From Plotosus lineatus (Eukaryota; Chordata; Actinopteri; Siluriformes; Plotosidae), in assembly GCA_024760905.1 (NCBI GenBank), contig CM045745.1:7096282-7160281 (forward strand): a DNA stretch of 64,000 nt. Direction: 5' to 3'. A model generated the notes under the pieces. That model was given only the letters and a program-made list of their open reading frames with translations. It did no database searches and was not told the DNA's origin. Position numbers and translations under genes: made by a program. Below are positions 45,062 through 56,261 of this stretch, piece by piece. Every line of letters begins with the position of its first letter. Positions within the stretch are counted from its first letter, which is position 1.

Positions 45062-45397
45062 AATCATTCATTTTCTGACCCACTTAATCCTAATTAAGGT
45101 CACAAGGAGGCTGACACCCATCCCAGGCGACTCCAGGCGAGGGCAGAGTACACCCTGGACGGCTCGCCAAGCCATCGCAGGGCAGAAACACGCAGATGGC
45201 TATGCAGCCTACTTTTGTCGAAAGTCAGCAATGATTCTTTTACATGAACCTCTCAGCATAGACAGTGAGAGACATTGCTGCCATTTGATAACCCAGTTAG
45301 CTGCACCGGAGGGACAACCTGTTGAGAGTGGGGCTTGAACCCCCAACATTAGAACCAGTGATCCAGCACCTTATCACCAGGCCACCACTGTCTGGGC
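45062..45397 (-). mobile_element. SINE A2, full length
   Basis: Reads backwards as SINE A head and body, then at 45185 switches to the B-type tail (CCTGGACGGCTCGCCAAGCC complement) ending TCATTCATTTTCTGA complement. Confidence 0.85.
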
Positions 45398-45548
45398 AAA
45401 GAGTGTGGTCAGAAATTCAATCCACAAATATCAAAAACAAAAACAACAGACATGAGCGGCAACTCAACTTTAATGTTAATGCTTATGGTGGAAGGAAAAA
45501 GGTGACACGAAAACATTTTAAAATAATGTTTCTTTTGTATGCATTACA

Positions 45549-45857
45549 GGCGGCACAGTGGCATTGTGGTTAACACATCCGCCGCACAGCAAGAAGGTCC
45601 TGGTTCAATTCCCAGCCTGGGCGTGCCTGTGTGGAATTTTCATGTTCTCCTCGTGCTTATGTGGGTTTCGTCCAGTTACTCCGTTTCCTCCCAAAAACAT
45701 GCACAGTGGGCTAAGTGTCTGGTTCCAAATCACCCCTAGGTGTGAATGGCTGTTTGAGTATTTGCCCTGCGATGGACTGGCAAGCTATCCAGGGTGTACA
45801 CCACCAGCCTTGCTGGGAGCCGAATTAGAATTAAGCGGCCTAGAAAATGTATGAATG
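45549..45857 (+). mobile_element. SINE B, full length
   Basis: GGCGGCACAGTGGCATTGTG head, B box GGTTCAATTCC, tail ending ATGTATGAATGTA, directly abutting the Tc1 end. Confidence 0.85.
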
Positions 45858-47186
45858 TACTGGTCCTTCTCAAAAAATTAGCATATTGTGATAAAGTTCA
45901 TTATTTTCTGTAATGTGCTGATAAACATTAGACTTTCATCGATTTTAGATTCATTACACACAACTGAAGTAGCTCAAACCTTTTATTGCTTTAATATTGA
46001 TAATTTTGGCAAAAAAGTAAAGAAAAACCAAAAATTCCTATCTCAAAAAATTAGCATATTTCATCCGACCAATAAAAAAAGTGTTTTTAATACAAAAAGT
46101 CAACCTTCAAATAATTATGTTGAGTTATGCACTCAATCCTTGGTCGGGAATCCTTTTGCAGAAATGACTGCTTCAATGCGGCGTGGCATGGAGCCAATCA
46201 GCCTGTGGCACTGCTGAGGTGTTATGGAGGCCCAGGATGCTTCGATAGCGGCCTTAAGCTCATCCACAGTGTTGGGTCTGGTGTCTCTCAACTTTCTCTT
46301 CACAATATCCCACAGATTCTCTATGGGCTTCAGGTCAGGAGAGTTGGCAGGCCAATTGAGCCCAGTAATACCATGGTCAGTAAACCATCTAGCAGTGGTT
46401 TTGGCACTGTGAGCAGGTGCAGGTCGTGCTGAAAAATGAAATCTTCATCTCCGTAAAGCTTTTCAGCAGATGGAAGCATGAAGTGCTCCAGAATCTCCTG
46501 ATGGCTAGCTGCATTGACCCTGCCCTTGATAAAACACAGTGGACCAACACCAGCAGCTGACATGGCACCCCAGACCATCACTGACTGTGGGGACTTGACA
46601 CTGGACTTCAGGCATTTTGGCATTTCCTTCTCCCCAGTCTTCCTCCAGACTCTGGCACCTTGATTTCCGAATGACATGCAAAATTTGCTTTCATCCAAAA
46701 AAAGTACTTTGGACCACTGAGCAACAGTCCAGTGCTGCTTCTCTGTAGCCCAGGTCAGGCGCTTCTGCCGCTGTTTCTGGTTCAAAAGAGGCTTGACCTG
46801 GGGAATGCGGCACCTGTAGCCCAGTCCACTGCTTCCACAGGTCCCCCAAAGTCTGGAATCGTCCCTTCTCCACAGTCTTCCTCAGGGTCCGGTCACCTCT
46901 TCTGGTTGTGCAGCGTTTTCTGCCACACTTTTTCCTTCCCACAGACGTCCCACTGAGGTGGCTTGATACGGCACTCTGGGAACAGCCTATTCGCTCAGAG
47001 ATTTCTTTCTGTATCTTACCCTCTTGCTTGAGGGTGTCAATGATGGCCAAATGATGGCGGTTTTGAGTAATGAACCAGGCTGGGAGTTTTTAAAGGCCTC
47101 AGGAATCTTTTGCAGGTGTTTAGAGTTAATTGGTTGATTCAGATGATTAGGTTAATAGCTCGTTTAGACTACCTGAACATGATATG

Positions 47187-48881
47187 AATGTTTTGATTGT
47201 AGCATAGGTTCAAGACAAGGGTGCATCCTTAGTCCCCAATTGTTCAGAAGTTTTATAAATCAACTCGTAGAGTGTATGGAACAGTTTGGTGGTCGAGGTT
47301 TATATATTTCTCCTGATGTTAGTAATTTGTATGCTCTAATGCTTGCGGATGATGATGTCTCGGATAGTGCTCTCCAGCTGCAGAAGAAAATTTATGGTTT
47401 AGAAAAAATTTGTCAACTTACTGGAATGAAAGTGAATATTGCAAAGACAAAGGTTATGTTTTTTAGGAATAGTGGTCCTCTGAGATATTATGAAAAATGG
47501 TTTCTGTGGGGTCAGAGGCTAGAGGTTGTTTCTCATTATAGGTATTTGGGAATTGTGTTCACACCTCGGCTAGTTTGGACTAAGGCTCAGACTACTCTAG
47601 CCTCTCAAGCTAATAAAGCTCTTATGACTATCCATAGATATCAAAAGAGAGCAGGAGTTTTGGCTTTTTAAAATATTCGATGCTATGGTTAAACCTATAT
47701 TATGTTATGGTTCAGAAATTTGGGGTACTACTTATTGTAAAATTATTGAGCAAATACAAATAAAAACTTGTAAATATTTCTTGAAAGTTGGAAAAAATTG
47801 TTGTAATAATACGGTTTTAGGTGAATGTGGCAAGTTCCCCCTACAAATTACTTATATGACAAGGGCCGTTAAATTTTGGTGTAGACTTTTAAGACTCCCC
47901 CAGTGGCGCTAACTGGGTTATCAAAGGCCGGCCATGTCTCTCGCTGTCTATGGTGTGAGGCATGTAAAAGAACCATTGCTGACTTTCGACTAGAGTAGGC
48001 TGCAAAGCCGTCAGCGTGTTTCCGCCCTGCGATGGCCTGGCGAGCTGTCCAGGGTGTACTCTGCCCTCGCCCAAAGTTGGCTGGGATGGGCACCAGCCTC
48101 CCCGTGACCCAAAATTAGGATTAAGCGGGTACAGAAAATGAACTGAATGAGAAATGAGACTTCCAAGTTCTAGATGACCTCACCAGTTCTATTTAATGTT
48201 GAAGGCATTAGATGAGTCTGGACGCACAACATGGGCATCGTATATTAAAAATATCTTGTTCAGACAGGGGTTTGGCTTCACTTGGGTATCACAGGATATT
48301 GGTGATGTTGATATTTTTATTTCAGTTTTTAAGCAGAGGTTATCTGATCATCTCTTCCAAAATTGGCATTCATCACTACAAACTACATCTAAGTCCTCCA
48401 GTTATTGACTGTTCAAGTCCCTTCTAAATGTTGAAACATACATTAACTCAGATATAGAACCTTATTTGAGAATCTGTCTCGCAAATTTTTGATGTGGTAC
48501 TTTCAAACTTTGCACTGAGACTGGTAGATATAAAAATGTTCCTTATAATTTAAGATTTTGTCCTTTATGTGAGAAAAACAATATCAATGAAATTGAAGAT
48601 GAAATCCATGTAATACTTTATTACAAAAGCTCCACGGGTATAAGAAATACAATATTAAGTAAATATTTGAAGTACCCCTTATCACAACACAGTTTTATTA
48701 ATATTATGTCATCAACTGATGTTAATGTAATCCATAGCCTATGTTTATTTCTTATCCATGTTAAGAAAATCAGAAATTCAACTGGTCTACAACAATAGTT
48801 CATGCTTTAATTTATTCATTTTCTCTGTATTTTGGGCCAATGGCCTTTTATTGAATAAAATATCTGTCTGTCTGTCTGTTT
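47187..48881 (+). mobile_element. 5'-truncated LINE inserted in Tc1
   Basis: Plus-strand reverse-transcriptase C-terminal half: RQGCILSPQLFRSFINQLVE, ALMLADDDVSDSALQLQ (ADD box), GMKVNIAKTKVMFFRN, HYRYLGIVFT, then DAMVKPILCYGSEIWG and, after a SINE, a zinc-knuckle-like CPLCEKN...EIH. Target duplication CATGATATG at 47178-47186 and 48882-48890. Tail AATAAAATAT(CTGT)n. Likely an I/Nimb-type element; clade is inference. Confidence 0.82.
47896..48152 (+). mobile_element. SINE A2, 5'-truncated, inside the LINE
   Basis: Begins at CAGTGGCGCTAACTGGGTTA, body, then GCGATGGCCTGGCGAGCTGT and B-type tail. Splits the LINE coding region. Confidence 0.85.
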
Positions 48882-49286
48882 CATGATATGCTCATTTTTT
48901 GAGATTTTGGGTTTTCATGAGCTGTATGCCAAAATCATCAGTATTAAAACAATAAAAGACCTGAAATATTTCAGTTGGTGTGCAATGAATCTAAAATATA
49001 TGAAAGTTTAATTTTTATCAGTACATTACAGAAAATAATGAACTTTATCACAATATGCTAATTTTTTGAGAAGGACTATTACACTCTTCAACTTCTCTCA
49101 TCTACGAGAGGAAATCTGAGTCTGCGATGTTGTCATTCGCCAGAGCAATGTAAAAATGCAGTTGAATTTTCTCTAAAACTAAGTTGGTTTCTCCACACAT
49201 CTAGTCCTATATGTCCTGCACTTTTTTGCGTTTATTATTTAACATAAGTGCAAAACTATAATTTTACTATTTAGACTATTAGATTT

Positions 49287-49628
49287 AGGGCAGTGGTGGT
49301 CTAGTGGTATAGGGCGCTGGATCGCTGATCCAAAGGTTAGGGGTTCAAGTCCCACTTTCCACAAGGTTGTCACTGTCCCCCCAGCACAGCTAACTGGGTT
49401 ATCAAAGGCTGGCCATGTCTCTCACTGTCTATGGTGTGAGGTTCATGTTAAAGAACTATTGCTGACTTTCGACAAGAGTAGCTACAAAGCCGTCAGCATG
49501 TTTCCGCCCTGCAATGGCCTGGTGAGCTGTCCAGGGTGTACTCTGCCCTCGCCCGGAGTCAGCTGGGATGGCCGCCAGCCTCCCCGCGACCCTAGTTGGG
49601 ATTAAGTTGGTTACAGAAAATGAACTGA
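49287..49628 (+). mobile_element. SINE A2, full length, with 12-bp target duplication
   Basis: Complete head (GTGGTCTAGTGGTATAGGGC), body, B-type tail. ACTATTAGATTT at 49275-49286 and 49629-49640. Recent insertion. Confidence 0.93.
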
Positions 49629-49756
49629 ACTATTAGATTTTTCCTCATTCATACAATACTGCCATAAACATCTGACATATGGGAAAATAAGTTAACAGTT
49701 TTACTGAACAGAGGCTGAGTATATGCAATTTATTTAAATTAGACTTGTTTTGATTG

Positions 49757-49797
49757 ATGTGTGTGTGTGTGTGTGTGTGTGTGTGGGGGGGGGGGGT
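49757..49797. repeat. (TG)n/(G)n tract
   Basis: About 14 TG then 11 G. 49800-50180 around it is unrecognised. Confidence 0.95.
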
Positions 49798-50189
49798 CCA
49801 ATGTGAATGCTTTCTGTTTAATGTAAATTTTTCACCTGATCTTGAACATATCCTTTGTGGTTTTAACTGCGATCAAAACTCCACTCAGTTCCCAGCTTGT
49901 TTAAGGACCCCAAAACAACACAGTACTTATTAAGGCCCATAACTGTTGTGGAGGGTATGGATCCAGCTCAGATCTGGCCATGAAACTGCTGGGAGGTGCC
50001 ACATTAGTCTCTTGGCCATATAGTAGATATTATGTTCTTACAGAATTCAGCTGGTGGTGAAGTGAGAACATGCTTGTAGGATTCAGCCAGCAGAATCATG
50101 ATATCTTCCCTGCAGAGTCAGCTGACACCTCAACATCATTTTCTTCTCTTGCCTGTCGGAGTGGTAAACCCTGAACCTAGTGGTGATAC

Positions 50190-51767
50190 CTGCGGAAAAC
50201 GGCGCGGTCCAGCTGAAAAAGTAGGCCTATTGGGTGTTATTGGCCTGTGGGACTCCTGAGGCAGCAGAAAGGTACCAGCAGGTCAAACATGCTGTAGCCT
50301 GAGCTTTTGCTGATGCAAAATCTAAGGCGTGAGAGAACTTTGGTGAGGGCCTGGAAAGTGACTATTGATTGGCCTCAAAACGGTTCTGGACCACCATCTG
50401 ATGCCTCCAATTATTGTAGAATCACACTCCTCGGCCTACCCAAAAAAATCTATGCAGGGGTGCTGGAGGCGAGGGTCCGACCAATAGTTGAACCTCGGAT
50501 TCAGGAGGAACAATGTGTTTTCGTCCTGGCTATACACTCTACGGCAGGGGTCACCAACATGCTGCCCACCGGCACCAGGTCGCCCGCAAGATCAACATGA
50601 GGTACACGCAGGCCTGTTCACTGCTATTTTTAGAACAGTCCCGTGGCTCCATAGTGCCACTCTCCATTGAGCTGCATCTATTTTTTTTTATATTTTTTTA
50701 ATCAAATCAATATCTTCACATTGATAAATATCATTAATAATAACAACATAAAATTATAGGTAAATTGAGCAAATTAGTTATTTCAGAAGTGTGTATCGTC
50801 CTGGTAGCCCTTCACATTAATTGGTACCCAAGAAGTAGCTCTCAGTTTCAAAAAGGTTGCTGAACCTTGCTCTACGGGATCTTGGAGGGGACGTCGGAAT
50901 TTTCTCAATCTGTCCACATGTGTTTTGTGGATTTAGAGAAGGATTTTGACCATGTCCCTCGCGCTATCTTGTGGGGTGTGCTCTGGGAGTAAGGTGTACC
51001 AAACCTATTGCTATGGGCCATTCAGTCTCTGTATCACCTGAGCCAGAGCTTGGTCCGCATTTGTAACAACAGGAGGAATTCGTTTCCTGTGAAGACTGGA
51101 GTCCACCAAGACCGTCCTTTGTCACTGATTCTGTTCACACTTTTTATAGCCAAAATTTCTTGGTGCAGCCACGGCGTTGAGGGGTCTTGAATTGGTGGCC
51201 ATAGGATCTCGTCTCTGCTTTTTGCAGATAATGTTGCACTTTTGGTTTCATTTAGCTGGGATCTTCAGCTGTCACTGGAGTGATTTGCAGTGCGAAGTGG
51301 ACTGGATGAGAATCAGCACCTCCAAGCCCGAGGCCATGGTGTTCAGCCAGAAAAGGTTGGAATGCACCTTTCGGGTCTGGAATGAGATCAAGTGGAGGAG
51401 TTTAAGTATGTCGGCATCTTGTTCACGAATGAGGGCAGGATGGATCAACAGGCAGATTGCTGCAGCCTCTTCTGTAAAGTGTGGTGAAGAAGGAGCTGAG
51501 CCACAAGGCAAAGCCCTCGATTTACCAGATGATCTATGTTCCATTCCCCAACTGTGGTCACAAGCATTGGGTAGTGACCGAAAGAACAAGATTACACATG
51601 CAATCAGCTGAAATGAGCTCCCTTTGAAGGGTGGCAGAGCTCTCTCTTAGAAATAAGGTGAGTAGCTCAGTCATCCGAGAGGAGCTTATAGTAGAACTGC
51701 TGCTCCTCTGCATTGAAAGGAGACAGTTGAGGTGGCTCGGGCATCTGGATAGAATGATTCCGGAAAG
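50190..51767 (+). mobile_element. Rex1-like LINE copy 1, decayed
   Basis: Plus-strand pieces in mixed frames: [14 protein letters not shown] at 50230, PKKIYAGVLEARVRPIVEPR at 50440, QLRWLGHLDRM at 51727. Compared with copy 2 a segment of several hundred bases between the endonuclease end and the reverse transcriptase start is missing near 50400. A hAT MITE interrupts it. 3' end runs into (TA)/(GAT) repeats. Confidence 0.8.
50545..50869. mobile_element. hAT-type MITE inside Rex1-like copy 1
   Basis: Starts CAGGGGTCACCAAC, ends GCTGAACCTTG; CTCTACGG flanks both sides (50537-50544 and 50870-50877), an 8-bp duplication. The right terminus is decayed. Confidence 0.8.
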
Positions 51768-51791
51768 GGATATATATATATATATATATAT

Positions 51792-51859
51792 AAAGATGAT
51801 GATGATGATGATGATATATATATATATATATCATCATCATCACCATCATCATCATCTTT
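51792..51859. repeat. (GAT)n-(AT)n-(ATC)n inverted repeat
   Basis: AAAG(ATG)n to (CAT)nCTTT with a central (AT)n: 68 bp, near-perfect hairpin, at the junction of two tail-to-tail Rex1-like copies. Confidence 0.9.
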
Positions 51860-52376
51860 CGCTTAGTCCAGGATCGGATCGCGGGGGCAGCAACCTAAGC
51901 AAAGAGGTCCAGACGTCCCTCTCCCGAACCACTTCCTCCAACTCTCCTGGGGGGACACCAAGGCGGTCCCAGACAAGCCGAGAGACATAGTCCCTCGAGC
52001 GTGTTCTAGGTCGACCCCGGGGTCTCTTCCCGGTTGGACATGCCCAAAACACCACACCAGGGAGGTGTCCGAGCCACCTCAACTGGCCCCTCTCAATGCG
52101 GAGGAGCAGCGGATCTACTCCGAGCTCTCCCCGGATGGTGGAGCTTCTCACCTTATCTCTAAGGGAGAACCACGCCACCTGGCGAAGGAAGCTCATTTCA
52201 GCCGCTTGTATCCGTGATCTTGTTCTTTTGGTCATTACCCAAAGCTCGTGACCATAGGTGAGGGTTGGAACGTAGATCGACTGGTAAATTGAGAGCTTCG
52301 CCTTGCGGCTCAGCTCCTTCTTCACCACGACGGACCGGTACAGGCACTGCTTAACAGCAGAGGCTGCAGCGATCCG

Positions 52377-52790
52377 TCTGTCGATCTCTCGCTACATCCT
52401 TCTCTCACTCGTAAACAAGACCCCAAGATACTTAAACTCCTCCACTTGGGGCAGGACCTCATTCCCGACCCGGAGGGTGCATTCCACCATTGTCCGACTG
52501 AGAACCATGGCCTCAGACTTGGAGGTACTGATCTTCATCCCGGCTGCTTCGCACTCGGCTGCGAATCGCTCCAATGAGAGCTGGAGGTCCCGACTTGATG
52601 AAGCCAAAAGGACAACATCATCCACAAAAAGCAGAGACGATATCCGATGGCCACCAAACCAGAACCTCTCATCGCCTGTACTGCGCCTAGAAATTCTGTC
52701 CATAAAAATTATGAACAGAATCGGTGACAAAGGACAGCCTTGGCGGACTCCAACTCCCACTGGAAACGAATCCGACCTGCTGTTACCAAT
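52377..52790. repeat. 414-bp direct repeat, left copy
   Basis: Identical to 55848-56261 except for five base differences that I counted. Consists of Rex1-like reverse-transcriptase sequence; bounds the RTE insertion on its 3' side. Confidence 0.93.
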
Positions 52791-55700
52791 CTTCTTCTTC
52801 TTCTTCTTCTTCTTTTCCTTTCGGCTGTTCCCTTCAGGGGTCGCCACAGCAAATGATCTGCCTCCATCTCTCCCTATCCTCTGCATCTTCTACTCTTACT
52901 CCAACGACCTTCATGTCCACCTTCACCACATCCATAAATCTTCTCTTTGGTCTTCCTCTGGGCCTTTTGCCTGGTAGTTCCAACCTCAGCATCCTACGAC
53001 CAATATACTCACTATCCCTCCTTTGTACATGTCCAAACCATCTCAATCTAGCCTCTCTGACTTTGTCTCCAAAACATCTAACATGTGCTGTCCCTCTGAT
53101 GTACTCATTTCTGATCCTATCCATCCTCGTTACTCCCAAAGAGAACCTCAACATTTTCATCTCTGCTACCTCCAACTCTGACTCCTGTCTTTTCCCCAGG
53201 GCCACTGTCTCTAAACCATACAACATTGCTGGCCTCATCACCGTCTTGTGCACTTTTCCCTTCATTCTTGCCGATACTCTCCTATCACACATCACACCGG
53301 ACACTTTTCTCCATCCATTCCAACCTGCCTGCACGCGCTTCTTCACCTCTTTTCCACACTCTCCATTGCTCTGGATTGTTGAGCCTAAGTACTTAAAATC
53401 CTCCACCTTCTTTATCTCTGCCCCCTGTAACCTCAAAGTTCCTCTTGGGTCCTTGTCGTTCACACACATGTATTCTGTCTTACTAAGACTAACCTTCAAT
53501 CCCCTCCTTTCCAGGGCATACCTCCACCTCTCTAGATTTTCCTCCACTTGGTCTCTGCTCTCACTACAGATCACTATGTCATCTGCAAACATCATAGTCC
53601 ATGGAGATTCTTGTCTCAGATTCTCATCTGTTAGCCTGTCCATCACCATAGCAAACAAGAAGGGGCTGAGAGCTGACCCTTGATGCAGTCCCACCTCCAC
53701 CTTGAACTCTTCTGTCACACCGACAGCACACCTCACCACTGTCTTACATCTATCATACATGTCCTGCACCACTCTAACATACTTCTCTGTCACTCCAGAC
53801 TTCCTCATACAATACCACAGTTCTTCTCTCGGCACCCTGTCATATGCTTTCTCCAGATCCACAAAGGCACAATGCAGCTCCTTCTGACCTTCTCTGTACT
53901 TCTCTATTAACATCCTCAAAGCAAACACTGCATCTGTGGTGCTCTTTCTTGGCATGAAACCAAACTGTTGTTCACAAATGCTGACCTCTGCCCTTAGTCT
54001 TGCTTCCACTATTCTTTCCCATAGCTTCATTGTATGGCTCATCAACTTTATCCCTCTGTAGTTGCCACAACTCTGTACATCGCCCTTGCTCTTAAAAATG
54101 GGCACAAGCACACTTCTCCTCCATTCCTCTGGCATCTGCTCACTTTCTAAGACCTTGTTGAATATTCTTGTCAGAAAATCTACTGCTACCTCCCCTAGAC
54201 ACTTCCATACCTCAACTGGTATGTCATCAGGGCCAACTGCCTTTCCACTCTTCATCCTCTTCAATGCCCTCCTCACTTCTCCCTTACTAATCTTTGCTTC
54301 TTCCTGCTCCTCAACGGTCACCTCTTCTACTCTTTTTTTCTCTTTCATTTTCCTCATTCATCAGCTCTTCAAAGTACTCTTTCCATCTTCCCAGCACACT
54401 TCTGTCATCAGTCAATACATTTCCCTCTCTGTCCTTTATCACTCTAACTTGCTGCACGTCTTTCCCATCTCTATTTCTCTGCTGTGCTGACCTATATAGA
54501 TCATTTTCTCCCTCCTTACTGTTCAACCTATCATACAAGTCATCATACGCCCTCTGTTTGGCCTTTGACACTGCTACCTTCGCCTTACGCTGTGTCTCCC
54601 TGTACTCCTGTTTACTCTCTTCGGTCCTCTCAATGTCCCACTTCTTCTTGGCTAACCTCTTCTTTTGTACACACTCCTGCACTTCCTCATTCCACCACCA
54701 AGTTTCCTTATCTACTTTCCTTCCAGAGGACACACCAAGTACTCTCCTACCAGTCTCCCTGATCACATTGGCTGTGGTTGTCCAGTCCTCTGGAAGCACT
54801 TCCTGACTACCCAAAGCCTGTTTCAACTCCTCCTTGAAGACAACACGACACTCTTCCTTTTTCAGCTTCCACCACTTTGTCTTCTGCTCTGCCTTTGCCT
54901 TTTTCACCTTCCTCACCATCAGTGTCATCCTGCAAACCACCATCCTATGCTGTTTGGCAACACTCTCACCCACTACTACTTTGCAGTCACTGACTTCCTT
55001 CAAATTACATCGCCTACACAAGATGTAGTCTACCTGTGTGCTCTTACCTCCGCTTTCATAAGTCACCCTATGCTTCTGTTTCTTCTTGAAGGAAGTATTC
55101 ACCACAGCCATTTCCATCCTTTTTGCAAAATCGATCAACATCTGTCCTTCTGTGTTCCTGTCCTGGATACCAAACCTGCCCATCACTTCCTCGTCCCCTC
55201 TGTTGCCTGCACCAACATGTCCATTGAAGTCTGCTCCAATGACCACTCTTTCACCTCTGGGGTACTCTGCATCACTTCATCTAACTCACTCCAGAATCTC
55301 TCCTTCTCTTCTAGCTTACATCCTGCCTGTGGGGCATAAGCACTAACAACATTGACCATCACGCCTTCAATTTCTAACTTGAGACTCATCACTCTGTCTG
55401 ACACTCTTTTCACTTCTAGAACATTCCTGACAAACCCCTCCTTCAAGATGACTCCTACTCCATTTCTCTTCCCATCCACACCATTATAAAACAGTTTAAA
55501 CCCTGCTCCTAAGCTTTTAGCCTTTCTACCTTTCCACCTTGTCTCCTGAACACACAGTATGTCCACCTTCCTCCTCTGCATCATGTCAGCCAGCTCCCTA
55601 TCTTTTCCTTGCATAGTTCCAACATTCAAAGTCCCTACTCTCAGTCCGAGGCTCACGCATTTCCTCTTCTCTCTCTGCCTACGGACACGCCTCCCGCCTC

Positions 55701-55847
55701 TCCTTCTTCGACGTCTTCGACCAACAGTAGTCCAATTTCCATCAGCACCCTGTTGGTTGACAGCACTGATGGCGGTCGTTGTTAACCCGGGCCTCGACCG
55801 ATCCGGTATGAATTCTGTATTGATCATTTGCATTTTTTTTTTCCTTC
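52791..55847 (-). mobile_element. RTE-like LINE copy 1, nearly full length
   Basis: About 3.06 kb on the minus strand. The 5' end starts near GAATTCATACCGGATCGGTC. Endonuclease part: LRVGTLNVGTMQGKDREL, DILCVQETRWKG, then, after a frameshift near 55250, VIGADFNGHVGAGNRGDEEV. Reverse transcriptase 54357-52834: VGPDDIPVEVWKCLGE, CGNYRGIKLMSHTMKLWE, QFGFMPRKSTTDAVFALRML, MMFADDIVICSES (intact FADD box), EDFKYLGSTIQSNGE. A second frame break lies near 54310-54360. 3' tail is (CTT)n on the plus strand. Flanked by a 414-bp direct repeat. In databases the endonuclease part is often labelled craniofacial development protein 2-like. Confidence 0.9.
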
Positions 55848-56261
55848 TCTGTCGATCTCTCGCTACATTCTTCTCTCACTCGTAAACAAGACCCCAAGAT
55901 ACTTAAACTCCTCCACTTGGGGCAGGACCTCATTCCCGACCCGGAGGGTGCATTCCACCATTGTCCGACTGAGAACCATGGCCTCAGATTTGGAGGTACT
56001 GATCTTCATCCCGGCTGCTTCGCGCTCGGCTGCGAATCGCTCCAATGAGAGCTGGAGGTCCCGACTTGATGAAGCCAAAAGGACAACATCATCCACAAAA
56101 AGCAGAGACGATATCCGATGGCCACCAAACCAGAACCTCTCATCGCCTGTACTTCGCCTAGAAATTCCGTCCATAAAAATTATGAACAGAATCGGTGACA
56201 AAGGACAGCCTTGGCGGACTCCAACTCCCACTGGAAACGAATCCGACCTGCTGTTACCAAT
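55848..56261. repeat. 414-bp direct repeat, right copy
   Basis: Right partner of 52377-52790; starts TCTGTCGATCTCTCGC and ends CTGCTGTTACCAAT. The Rex1 sequence continues without gap at 56262. Confidence 0.93.

Larger units (their letters stand above)
45860..49076 (-). mobile_element. Tc1-like transposon, interrupted
   Basis: Ends CTGGTCCTTCTCAAAAAATT and AATTTTTTGAGAAGGAC inverted, TA outside. Element parts are 45860-47186 and 48882-49076. The minus strand encodes an N-terminal helix-turn-helix (MAIIDTLKQEGKIQKEISER then IGCSQSAVSSHL), LFLDESKFCMSFGN (first Asp), FIFQHDLHLLT (second Asp) and, in another frame near 46300-46350, NWPANSPDLKPIENLW (third acidic residue). Frameshifts at about 46400 and 46750 break the gene; inactive. 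Confidence 0.9.

Noticed and set aside
54062..55885. Several long plus-strand frames rich in Ser/Leu/Pro
   Set aside because: They are antisense to the RTE-like coding region, which shows clear reverse-transcriptase and endonuclease motifs on the minus strand.
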